A program made the position numbers and the translations under genes. From Bacillota bacterium (GTDB taxonomy: Bacteria > Bacillota > Desulfitobacteriia > Desulfitobacteriales > Desulfitobacteriaceae), in contig JAJZSC010000217.1 of the NCBI GenBank assembly GCA_021849995.1, positions 1 to 6,150 of the forward strand: DNA of 6,150 bases. Direction: 5' to 3'. Shown piece after piece: positions 1 to 5,059 of the stretch. The notes beneath the pieces are model-generated. The model was not told where the DNA came from, made no database searches, and worked only from the letters and a program-made list of their open reading frames with translations. Position 1 is the first letter of the stretch; every line of letters starts with the position of its first letter.

Positions 1-102
1 CTCTATTTTTGCATCTGGATCTACCATAGTTAACCTAGGTTGAATAATGGCTAAAATTCAGTATTGGAAGATTACTGTATTTGAGAAGGGGTCTAGTAAT
101 CG

Positions 103-1356
103 ATGGGAAAAAAGGTCTTAATAGTAGGAAGCGGCGGTCGGGAACACGCTTTGGCCTGGAAATTGGCTCGAAGTTCGGACGTTGCCAGAGTTTATGTTGC
201 CCCGGGAAACGCAGGCACTCCTCAATGGAATGTTCCGATTCAAGCAAATGATATTTCTGGGTTAGTAAGGTTCGCCAAGGAAGAAGAGATTGATCTGACA
301 GTAGTCGGTCCAGAAGAACCGCTCAGTTTAGGGATAGTTGATTCGTTTACTGAACAAGGCCTTCGTGTATTCGGTCCTACTAAAGCGGCTGCCCAGTTAG
401 AGTCAAGCAAGGCCTTTGCCAAAATGATTATGGATGAGGCTAAGGTTCCTACAGCTAGCTGGGAAGTGTTTGAAGAAGCAGCACTAGCTAAAGAGTACGT
501 CCGGAAGATCGGAGTTCCTTGTGTATTAAAAGCAGATGGATTGGCAGCTGGCAAAGGGGTAATCGTGGCCATGGATTTGGATACTGCCCTTGATGCGGTG
601 GATGAAATTTTTGACGGCGCCTTTGGAGACGCGGGGAAAAAACTGATCATTGAGGAATATCTAGAGGGACAAGAGGTAAGTCTCTTGTGTTTCTGTGATG
701 GAAAGACTGCTTATCCAATGACGCCAGTTCAAGATCATAAGCGTGCCTTAGACAATGACCAAGGATTAAATACCGGGGGCATGGGGACATATAGCCCGCC
801 ACCGGTCTGGACCACTGAAGTGGAAGATTTAGTTATGAAGGAAATCGTTGATCCCACTCTAAGAATTATGCGGGAGAAAGGGATTCCGTTTACTGGAGTC
901 TTGTTTGTAGGTTTGATGCTAACCAATACAGGTCCAAAGGTTTTGGAGTATAATGCAAGATTTGGCGACCCGGAAACACAAGTGATAATGATAAGATTAG
1001 AATCAGACCTTTTCTCTATTCTTTGGGCTTGCACGGAGAGGAAGTTAGATACAGTAGCAGTGGAATGGTCTAATGAAAAAGCGGTGTGTGTGGTAATGGC
1101 GGCACCTGGTTATCCAGCGAGTTACAAAAAAGGTATTCCCATTAATGTACCTTCCTTAGCTCAAAACGAAGTTGTATTCCACGCCGGTACTACTGTACAG
1201 AATGATAGGCTTGTAAGTTCTGGAGGAAGGGTGCTTGGGGTTACGGCTATGGCGCCTGATTTAGTTGAGGCTAGACAAAAGGCCTATGAGATAGTTAAAA
1301 GGATTAGTTTCCCTGAGGCTCACTTTAGAACTGATATAGGATTAAAGGGATTATAA
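103..1356 (+). CDS. purD: Phosphoribosylamine--glycine ligase (GAR synthetase)
   Basis: This cytosolic enzyme joins glycine to 5-phosphoribosylamine using ATP to give glycinamide ribonucleotide, the second step of purine synthesis. All family landmarks are present in order: the N-terminal dinucleotide-fold loop GSGGREHA (residues 9-16), the ATP-grasp segment KADGLAAGKGV (143-153), DHKRALDNDQGLNTGGMG (211-228), the metal- and ATP-binding EYNARFGDPETQ (282-293, with E282 and N284 as expected metal ligands), and the C-terminal AGT..SGGRVLGVTA and FRTDIG (408-413). At 417 residues it is full length for the family (about 420). The ATG is supported by an AGAAGGGG ribosome site at 84-91. purD usually ends a pur operon after purH, but the 102 bases upstream do not show a recognisable PurH C-terminus, so its operon context is unknown. 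No frameshift or missing motif was seen; identification is secure. Confidence 0.98.
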   Translation: MGKKVLIVGSGGREHALAWKLARSSDVARVYVAPGNAGTPQWNVPIQANDISGLVRFAKEEEIDLTVVGPEEPLSLGIVDSFTEQGLRVFGPTKAAAQLESSKAFAKMIMDEAKVPTASWEVFEEAALAKEYVRKIGVPCVLKADGLAAGKGVIVAMDLDTALDAVDEIFDGAFGDAGKKLIIEEYLEGQEVSLLCFCDGKTAYPMTPVQDHKRALDNDQGLNTGGMGTYSPPPVWTTEVEDLVMKEIVDPTLRIMREKGIPFTGVLFVGLMLTNTGPKVLEYNARFGDPETQVIMIRLESDLFSILWACTERKLDTVAVEWSNEKAVCVVMAAPGYPASYKKGIPINVPSLAQNEVVFHAGTTVQNDRLVSSGGRVLGVTAMAPDLVEARQKAYEIVKRISFPEAHFRTDIGLKGL

Positions 1357-1391
1357 TAATTCTCTAGTATTGATTTCAAACAACCTCTTTG

Positions 1392-1420
1392 TGACCGTCT
1401 AAGTCCTGCTTTCATATAAT
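1392..1420 (+). promoter_or_regulatory. Candidate promoter for the CotJC-like gene
   Basis: TATAAT at 1415-1420 is a perfect sigma-A -10 hexamer, but the matching -35 (TGACCG, 1392-1397, 17-base spacer) is poor. The overlapping CATATAAT (1413-1420) fits the CATANNNT -10 of the sporulation sigma factors, and an AC lies exactly 17 bases upstream (1394-1395), as in sigma-K promoters. A sporulation promoter would suit a spore-coat-type product. The predicted start, near 1427, leaves a short leader that contains the ribosome site. This rests on motif matching by eye only. Confidence 0.35.
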
Positions 1421-1433
1421 GAAGGCAGGACTT
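1401..1433 (+). terminator. 15-bp hairpin between purD and the CotJC-like gene
   Basis: Bases 1401-1415 pair with 1419-1433 (14 Watson-Crick pairs and one G-T) around the loop ATA. The only T-tract after it is weak (TTCT), so it is a poor textbook intrinsic terminator. It could still end purD transcripts or stabilise their 3' ends. The same 8 bases, TCTAAGTC, occur at 1398-1405 and 1433-1440 on either side of the hairpin. The apex contains the promoter-like -10 element. Confidence 0.45.
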
Positions 1434-1455
1434 CTAAGTCGAGGGGGGGATAAAA

Positions 1456-2007
1456 GTGTTTGGCTATCGGAAGCGATTATTCTATCCCGTTCATATAGAA
1501 TGTACGGATCAAGAAGTAGCTGTGGCATTAGTGGAACATTACGGGGGGAAAGATAGTGAACTATCTGCCGCTCTACAGTACTTAAACCATCGTTCTAATA
1601 TAACAAACCGTTACATCAGCGAACTTTTAGGCTTGATTGCTGCAGAGGAGTTGAGTCATCTAGAAGTAATAGCAGCTATTATTAACAAAATAGGTCTGCC
1701 TCTAAATTATGTTAATTCCAAAGAATTAGCTTGGACTTTGAGGTTTATAGATCAAAGTGCTGATCTTATTCAAATGTTAGAGGCTGACATAGAATCTGAA
1801 ACAAGATCTAAAGCTTTATATGGCAGACATTTGGGGATGGTTAGTGATCCGGGGCTTAAAAAGATACTTTTATTTCTTCGAAAACGAGAAGAAGTTCATA
1901 AATCATTGTTGCAACGCGCGCTTAGCTTAGTTAAACAAGGGGGCAGTCAGGAACAGTTTTCCAAGTTGATCTATGATTACAGGATGAGCTTGCAGGTTTT
2001 GGAATAG
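1456..2007 (+). CDS. CotJC-like manganese catalase family protein
   Basis: This is a ferritin-like four-helix protein of the CotJC / manganese catalase family (di-Mn hydrogen peroxide disproportionation; CotJC is part of the inner spore coat in Bacillus). The start resembles CotJC (YPV near residues 10-12, then YGGKDSELSAALQYLNHR at 29-46). All five expected metal ligands can be placed by motif: E35 in SELSAAL, E65 and H68 in EELSHLE, E115 in IESETR, and H148 in REEVH. The GTG start is fixed by the ribosome site GAGGGGGGGA at 1441-1450. At 183 residues it is near CotJC length, but the segment between the second and third helices (about residues 80-108) is clearly shorter than in CotJC as I recall it, and the C-terminal tail after residue 157 differs. 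No cotJA or cotJB neighbour is present. Catalase activity is inferred; coat location is a guess from the family. Confidence 0.85.
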   Translation: MFGYRKRLFYPVHIECTDQEVAVALVEHYGGKDSELSAALQYLNHRSNITNRYISELLGLIAAEELSHLEVIAAIINKIGLPLNYVNSKELAWTLRFIDQSADLIQMLEADIESETRSKALYGRHLGMVSDPGLKKILLFLRKREEVHKSLLQRALSLVKQGGSQEQFSKLIYDYRMSLQVLE

Positions 2008-2016
2008 CTTTGTAAA

Positions 2017-2037
2017 ATCTTGTATTGATCTTGTATT
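2017..2037. repeat. Tandem 10-bp direct repeat
   Basis: ATCTTGTATT occurs at 2017-2026 and again at 2028-2037, separated by a single G, giving an 11-base period just after the CotJC-like stop codon. A period of one helical turn is compatible with a protein binding site, but the repeat is AT-rich and could be chance. The gap it lies in (2008-2244) contains otherwise only a terminator-like hairpin and a possible 10-codon ORF (2082-2114). Confidence 0.4.
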
Positions 2038-2154
2038 AAAGTCTTTTTTCTAAGGACAGCCTAGGACAGGTAGGTTTTACGATGGTATTGTTATTAGTGG
2101 CAATAATGTTTTAGTACTAGGTTAAGAAATGAAGTAAATAGTTATATTAAATTT

Positions 2155-2187
2155 GAAGTGGCTAAATCTAATAGAATCAGCCACTTC
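2155..2187. terminator. Hairpin between convergent genes, likely terminator
   Basis: GAAGTGGCT (2155-2163) pairs perfectly with AGCCACTTC (2179-2187) around a 15-base loop. It lies downstream of both the CotJC-like gene (+) and the unknown gene ending at 2245 (-), where a bidirectional terminator is expected. Read on the minus strand the stem gains a G-U and an A-U pair and is followed by an AT-rich stretch (AAATTTAATAT). On the plus strand there is no T-run. The minus-strand gene is therefore the better candidate for its use. Confidence 0.5.
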
Positions 2188-2244
2188 TCATAGTGTATTG
2201 GGTTATTGAAAGCACAAATGTTGTTCCAGCGGTTATGTTCTCAC

Positions 2245-2946
2245 TTATTTTTCAGCATTCACTTGATATTCCCAAAATCGGTTGGCGATTAACCGCAGGC
2301 AAAAGGGATTATTGGCCCAAAGTGATTTATCATCAAGGGAAAGCATTATTGCGTATGCTTGACGGCAAATAGAAAAAATGGAATGGTTTTTTGCTATATA
2401 AGCTAACACAGATAAAATAGCTTCTTGTCGTTCCGGATGAAACAAGTTTTGGATGTATCGTCTGCTATGGGGCGCAATTTTATAGTTGCTCAAATCAATG
2501 TTAAGAGGCTCTATTTCTTGCTTTGAGAAAGATATTACTTCAAGTTCTGGGAGGTCTGCTATAATGTCTGATGATGCAAGATATTTAATTAGATTTTCTT
2601 GGATAATAAATGGAGAAACAAGAAACTTACCCGGTGTTTGGGCTAAGATACGGATTCTTTGAAGGTTAGAAAGAAGTATCTCTTTTTCTTTCTTAATTGG
2701 GGTTATGTTGCTTTTTTCTAAATGATTGATAAGCTTGGCTAATACTTCACTGCCCTGACAGGCCTCGATCTCCCATTTCGGCAGGAAGGTAGAAATCCAT
2801 TGGGCCAGATAAATGTTAGGGGAGTCAAAGATTTTGCATTGAATTAAGGTGGTCAGACCGTCTTCGTTTGGTCGAGACAGTATTGAACGTAGAATATTCG
2901 GATGTAAACATAAACGTGTCTTCATCCTTCGTTCGAAAGAGTTCAT
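2245..2946 (-). CDS. Hypothetical protein, 233 residues
   Basis: I do not recognise this protein. It is a complete ORF starting at ATG 2946, with an AAGGAG ribosome site (minus strand, 2963-2958) 11 bases upstream. The sequence has no signal peptide and no membrane segment, and its charge pattern suggests a soluble, mostly helical cytosolic protein. Features visible are a basic N-terminus (residues 1-20), a Lys/Glu-rich stretch around residues 84-90, an acidic hydrophobic segment (128-150), and a helical C-terminus rich in Trp, Phe and Arg (about 170-228). Five scattered Cys (13, 37, 63, 194, 216) form no CXXC pair, so a zinc ribbon is unlikely. It runs opposite to all its neighbours and is divergent from the recombinase remnant, so it could be a stand-alone lineage gene or cargo of the same accessory patch. 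Coding status is likely because of length, ribosome site and a terminator-like hairpin downstream; function is unknown. Confidence 0.75.
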   Translation of the reverse strand: MNSFERRMKTRLCLHPNILRSILSRPNEDGLTTLIQCKIFDSPNIYLAQWISTFLPKWEIEACQGSEVLAKLINHLEKSNITPIKKEKEILLSNLQRIRILAQTPGKFLVSPFIIQENLIKYLASSDIIADLPELEVISFSKQEIEPLNIDLSNYKIAPHSRRYIQNLFHPERQEAILSVLAYIAKNHSIFSICRQAYAIMLSLDDKSLWANNPFCLRLIANRFWEYQVNAEK

Positions 2947-2951
2947 AGTAA

Positions 2952-3002
2952 ATATTACTCCTTGTAAAGAAATTGGTACGTCTGTAGTTTGTGGAGTAAT
3001 AT
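2952..3002. repeat. 10-bp inverted repeat in the divergent region
   Basis: ATATTACTCC (2952-2961) and GGAGTAATAT (2993-3002) are perfect inverted copies 31 bases apart. The left arm, read on the minus strand, is the ribosome site region of the unknown 233-residue gene. The right arm looks like a ribosome site for a short plus-strand ORF (ATG 3001, 18 codons, stop at 3055-3057). The same motif precedes the permease at 5048-5057. It may thus be a recurring initiation sequence and not an operator. Confidence 0.4.
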
Positions 3003-3053
3003 GTTAACTATTCTATTTAAGCGCTTGGAAAGAGATGGAAAAGAGATGAGTTT

Positions 3054-3067
3054 TTGAGTGCACTCAA
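3054..3067. repeat. 14-bp perfect palindrome
   Basis: TTGAGTGCACTCAA is self-complementary across all 14 bases. It lies exactly at the 5' edge of the recombinase remnant, overlapping both the in-frame stop TGA (3055-3057) and the first possible GTG start (3058). Shorter palindromes sit nearby: GTTAAC (3003-3008), AAGCGCTT (3019-3026) and GTTAAC (3074-3079). It could be an operator or part of an old recombination site; neither can be shown from sequence alone. Confidence 0.6.
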
Positions 3068-4134
3068 TGTATTTGTTAACCAGGCAAATCGCCAACTCCA
3101 CGCAAGAAGAGTCGAACACGATTTCACAGAACACCCGGATGGGAATAAGTTACAGATTTCAGGAAGGGAAGGTTATAGTTAACCATAATAAGTTTCTCGG
3201 CTATACAAAAGACGAAACAGGAAATTTAGTCATAGTCCCGGAGGAGGCTGAGATTGTCCGCAGGATTTTCAGAGAGTTCCTGGAAGGCAAAAGCCCCTAC
3301 AAAATAGCCGCCGGTTTGGAACGTGATAAGAAATTGACAGGTTCAGGCGGTTCCCGCTGGTATGACAGTACGGTCACCAAGATCTTGAAGAACGAAAAAT
3401 ACATGGGCGACGCCCTGCTGCAAAAGACTTATACGGTCGATTTTTTGACCAAGAAAAGGGTTAAAAATAGCGGCTATTCCAAAACCGGTAAGAGCGCCTA
3501 TACGAGTGAGTATGCCTTCTCCGGGAAGCTTTTTTGCCAAAACTGTGGCTCGAAGTATAGAAGATCAGCCTGGGGTTCCGGGAAGAATAAGAAGCATGTG
3601 TGGATATGCATCAACCATCAAATGAACGGCGATCCGGCATCTAAGCAAAAGGCGGTCAAAGAGAAGGATATAGAGCAGGCTTTCTTACGGGCAATGAACA
3701 AAGTCATTGGCAGTAAGGAAGCCTTTTTAGATAAGATATCGGAAGATATATATCGGGGGCTGAAACCGCTAGAGGAAGAATATACAATTGAGCAGCTTTA
3801 TGCCCGCTTGGAAGAACTGCAACAGGAAATGAAGAGCTTGGTAAGGCAGGGTATGAAGGAGGGGCTAGTTAACGAGAAGGAATACTCAGTCCTTGGTACC
3901 GAGATTGAGTCAATCCGTAACCGGATGCAAAGCCTCAAAGAGCAACAAGCCGAGCGGGCATCGCGGGTAAACCGGGTAGAGGAATTGCAGGACTATCTGA
4001 TGGTGCAGGAGGCTAACCTCATTGAGTTTGACGAGGAGATATTTCGCAGATTCGTTGAAAAGGTTAAGGTACAATCCATGGCTGAGGCAGCATTTGTATT
4101 TAAGGTAGGTGTTGAAGTTCGCGAGATACTTTAA
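3058..4134 (+). CDS. Truncated large serine recombinase (C-terminal remnant)
   Basis: This is the DNA-binding half of a large serine recombinase, the enzyme class that integrates and excises phages and conjugative elements. Residues 15-35 (QEESNTISQN, then RMGISYRF) match the end of the long connecting helix. Residues 45-135 match the Recombinase domain (FLGY, IVPEEAEIVRRIF, KNEKYMGDALLQKTYTVDFLTKKR). CXXC at 160-163 with C184 forms a zinc-ribbon, and residues 240-305 form a coiled coil. The N-terminal resolvase domain with the catalytic Ser is absent, and a stop at 3055-3057 closes the frame upstream. From family memory, two other lesions are likely: the linker usually reading like PQYYVENSHPAI is missing after residue 138, and S195 (TCT) stands where the fourth zinc Cys (TGT) is expected. 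No good ribosome site precedes the start; ATG 3067 is an equal alternative. It cannot catalyse recombination and is probably a pseudogene. By eye it is richer in GC than its neighbours, consistent with transfer. Confidence 0.85.
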   Translation: MHSMYLLTRQIANSTQEESNTISQNTRMGISYRFQEGKVIVNHNKFLGYTKDETGNLVIVPEEAEIVRRIFREFLEGKSPYKIAAGLERDKKLTGSGGSRWYDSTVTKILKNEKYMGDALLQKTYTVDFLTKKRVKNSGYSKTGKSAYTSEYAFSGKLFCQNCGSKYRRSAWGSGKNKKHVWICINHQMNGDPASKQKAVKEKDIEQAFLRAMNKVIGSKEAFLDKISEDIYRGLKPLEEEYTIEQLYARLEELQQEMKSLVRQGMKEGLVNEKEYSVLGTEIESIRNRMQSLKEQQAERASRVNRVEELQDYLMVQEANLIEFDEEIFRRFVEKVKVQSMAEAAFVFKVGVEVREIL

Positions 4135-4204
4135 GGTGAATGTGGAATTTTTACCAGTGTGGATTTTGGGTTAGACTAGGTTATTGGAAAAGGAGAGTGT
4201 AAAT

Positions 4205-4458
4205 TTGGCTACACAACAAAAACAACCATACGATTTTGCAGGTCAAATGTGGCTTCTGCGTCCTAGAATGACATCAGCCACCAGGCGATACAATACCTCG
4301 CTCAAGGGCTTTGCCCCCGCTGCAAAGAGCATAATCCTGTCGTTCCTGGGTCGAAATATTGCCAAGACTGTCGCGACAAACAAACTACGTCGCGAAGGCT
4401 TCGGTACAAGTTACTTGGTAAGAATGGTGTAAAAAGGAGTTTAACCCAGAAAATATGA
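4205..4458 (+). pseudogene. Frameshifted small zinc-ribbon protein gene
   Basis: A TTG at 4205 has a good ribosome site (AAAAGGAG, 4188-4195, 9 bases away) and opens a frame reading MATQQKQPYDFAGQM. That frame then becomes unlike a normal protein. From about 4267 the -1 frame becomes convincing instead: HQAIQYLAQGLCPRC, a 12-residue spacer, CQDC (codons at 4312-4323 and 4360-4371), then an Arg/Lys-rich tail, ending at TGA 4456-4458. This CX2C-X12-CX2C pattern is a classic zinc ribbon. The -1 frame has a TAG at 4264-4266 and no ATG, GTG or TTG after it, so it cannot be expressed alone. A single-base indel or small deletion between about 4250 and 4310 explains this. It lies 70 bases after the recombinase remnant and may come from the same element. 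The frame that stays open from 4205 runs to 4432, and an automatic annotation may list that version instead. Function unknown; nucleic-acid binding is a guess. Confidence 0.55.
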
Positions 4459-4515
4459 AGCCCATATTTGCCCCAAAATCGATTAGAATTGAAGAGGTAA
4501 GGTGGATTTGCCTTA

Positions 4516-4605
4516 ATGATTTTAGCAGTTATAAGTACTTTAAGAACGAAAATGCCGGTCGGGGTTGAGGTAACTTCGACCAGCGTTTCTACCAAAGCAA
4601 TTTAA
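4516..4605 (+). CDS. Possible 29-residue small protein
   Basis: ATG 4516 follows an AGGTAAGGTGG ribosome-site-like stretch (4495-4505, about 10 bases away) and opens a 29-codon frame, MILAVISTLRTKMPVG and so on, ending at TAA 4603-4605. No family is recognised. The peptide has a short hydrophobic start and a Thr/Ser/Val-rich end. A second tiny frame (4455-4568, 37 codons) overlaps it and starts on the ATGA shared with the zinc-ribbon stop, so neither can be preferred strongly. The stretch 4459-4700 contains nothing else that looks like a gene. Confidence 0.2.
   Translation: MILAVISTLRTKMPVGVEVTSTSVSTKAI
4557..4581 (+). other. 10-bp hairpin downstream of the zinc-ribbon remnant
   Basis: GGTCGGGGTT (4557-4566) pairs with AACTTCGACC (4572-4581) around GAGGT, with eight Watson-Crick and two G-T pairs. 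No T-run follows, so it is not a standard intrinsic terminator. It lies inside the possible 29-codon ORF. Confidence 0.35.
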
Positions 4606-4704
4606 GTCAATGCATTTGAAAAGTTATGAAAATAGTTTGTGCTTTGGGGAAGGTATTTTTAAGCCAATGTCGAATAATATTCAAAATGAGATAGCTAATC
4701 TGGA

Positions 4705-4733
4705 TTTACTGTTAAAATTAAATTTCGTAAAAT
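4705..4733 (+). promoter_or_regulatory. Candidate sigma-A promoter of the nickel module
   Basis: TTTACT (4705-4710, four of six matches to TTGACA) and TAAAAT (4728-4733, five of six to TATAAT) are separated by exactly 17 bases. The predicted start near 4740 gives a leader of about 70 bases before cooT. That start would fall within the left arm of the hairpin at 4736-4786, so transcripts from here would carry only part of it. Confidence 0.45.
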
Positions 4734-4735
4734 GC

Positions 4736-4789
4736 AAGACCATGGAGGTTGAACTGGGTAGAACCCGGACGATTCTTTATGGTCTTTTT
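4736..4789 (+). terminator. Long imperfect hairpin with T5 tract before cooT
   Basis: AAGACCAT (4736-4743) pairs with ATGGTCTT (4779-4786). Pairing continues inward in exact register through 4748/4774, giving 13 contiguous pairs of which three are G-U. After an asymmetry-free internal loop, CTGGGT (4754-4759) pairs with ACCCGG (4763-4768) around AGA. TTTTT at 4785-4789 overlaps and follows the right arm. Form and position, 5 bases before the cooT ribosome site, suggest an intrinsic terminator for upstream transcripts, or an attenuator for the nickel operon. No obvious anti-terminator partner was found by eye. Confidence 0.55.
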
Positions 4790-4809
4790 GCGTTAGGAGG
4801 TGAAAAAAG

Positions 4810-5019
4810 ATGTGTGAAGCTAATGTATATATCAGAAGTGGGGATGACCAAGAAGAACTGTTTCTTGAACAAGTTGACATTATTGAACCTTTTGAAGAAG
4901 GGCTTCGGCTAGTCGACATCTTTGGTAAGCAAAAATTTATTAAGGCTAGAATTAAGGATATGAATCTACTCAACCACCGGATTATTTTGGAGAAATTGCA
5001 GACTGTCACTGCTAGATAA
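4810..5019 (+). CDS. cooT: CooT family nickel-binding protein
   Basis: This small cytosolic protein belongs to the CooT family. In Rhodospirillum rubrum CooT is encoded with cooC and cooJ, binds Ni(II), and helps load the nickel-iron-sulfur centre of CO dehydrogenase. The protein begins MCEANVYI; the Cys at position 2, the known nickel ligand of CooT, is present. The rest follows the family pattern: an acidic loop (DDQEEL, 12-17), VDIIEP (22-27), LVDIFGKQKFIKARI (34-48) and a terminal strand NHRIILEKL (55-63). At 69 residues it is the normal length (about 60-70). The ATG is set by a near-perfect ribosome site, TAGGAGGTGA (4794-4803). It is followed after 40 bases by the nickel permease, with no terminator between, so the two should be one operon. 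CO dehydrogenase genes are not in view; the client enzyme is unknown. Confidence 0.88.
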   Translation: MCEANVYIRSGDDQEELFLEQVDIIEPFEEGLRLVDIFGKQKFIKARIKDMNLLNHRIILEKLQTVTAR

Positions 5020-5059
5020 GTATATAGATGGTTCAAAAGTTTGAGGGGGAGTAATATTT

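Noticed and set aside
1..26. Divergent minus-strand gene starting at ATG 26-24, or the end of an upstream pur gene
   Set aside because: Only 8-14 codons are available on either strand, with a weak ribosome site and no recognisable terminus.
240..650. 136-codon minus-strand ORF inside purD (also 735-1034)
   Set aside because: Antisense shadows of the well-supported purD reading frame.
4264..4266. In-frame TAG as a pyrrolysine or other recoded codon in the zinc-ribbon frame
   Set aside because: Upstream of the TAG the -1 frame has no convincing start or protein character, and no pyl genes or insertion context are visible. A frameshift is simpler.
4302..4595. 97-codon minus-strand ORF
   Set aside because: It starts with TTG without a ribosome site and lies antisense to the zinc-ribbon frame; the protein matches nothing I know.
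4459..4809. Known NiCo riboswitch or NikR operator before the nickel genes
   Set aside because: I found no recognisable NiCo riboswitch core and no clear NikR-type dyad; the hairpin at 4736-4786 is reported on its own terms.
4610..4912. 100-codon plus-strand ORF overlapping cooT in another frame
   Set aside because: Its second half is a shadow of cooT, its start lacks a ribosome site, and it would span the promoter and hairpin of the nickel operon.
4695..5036. 113-codon minus-strand ORF antisense to cooT
   Set aside because: cooT on the plus strand has a strong ribosome site and family match, so this is a shadow.
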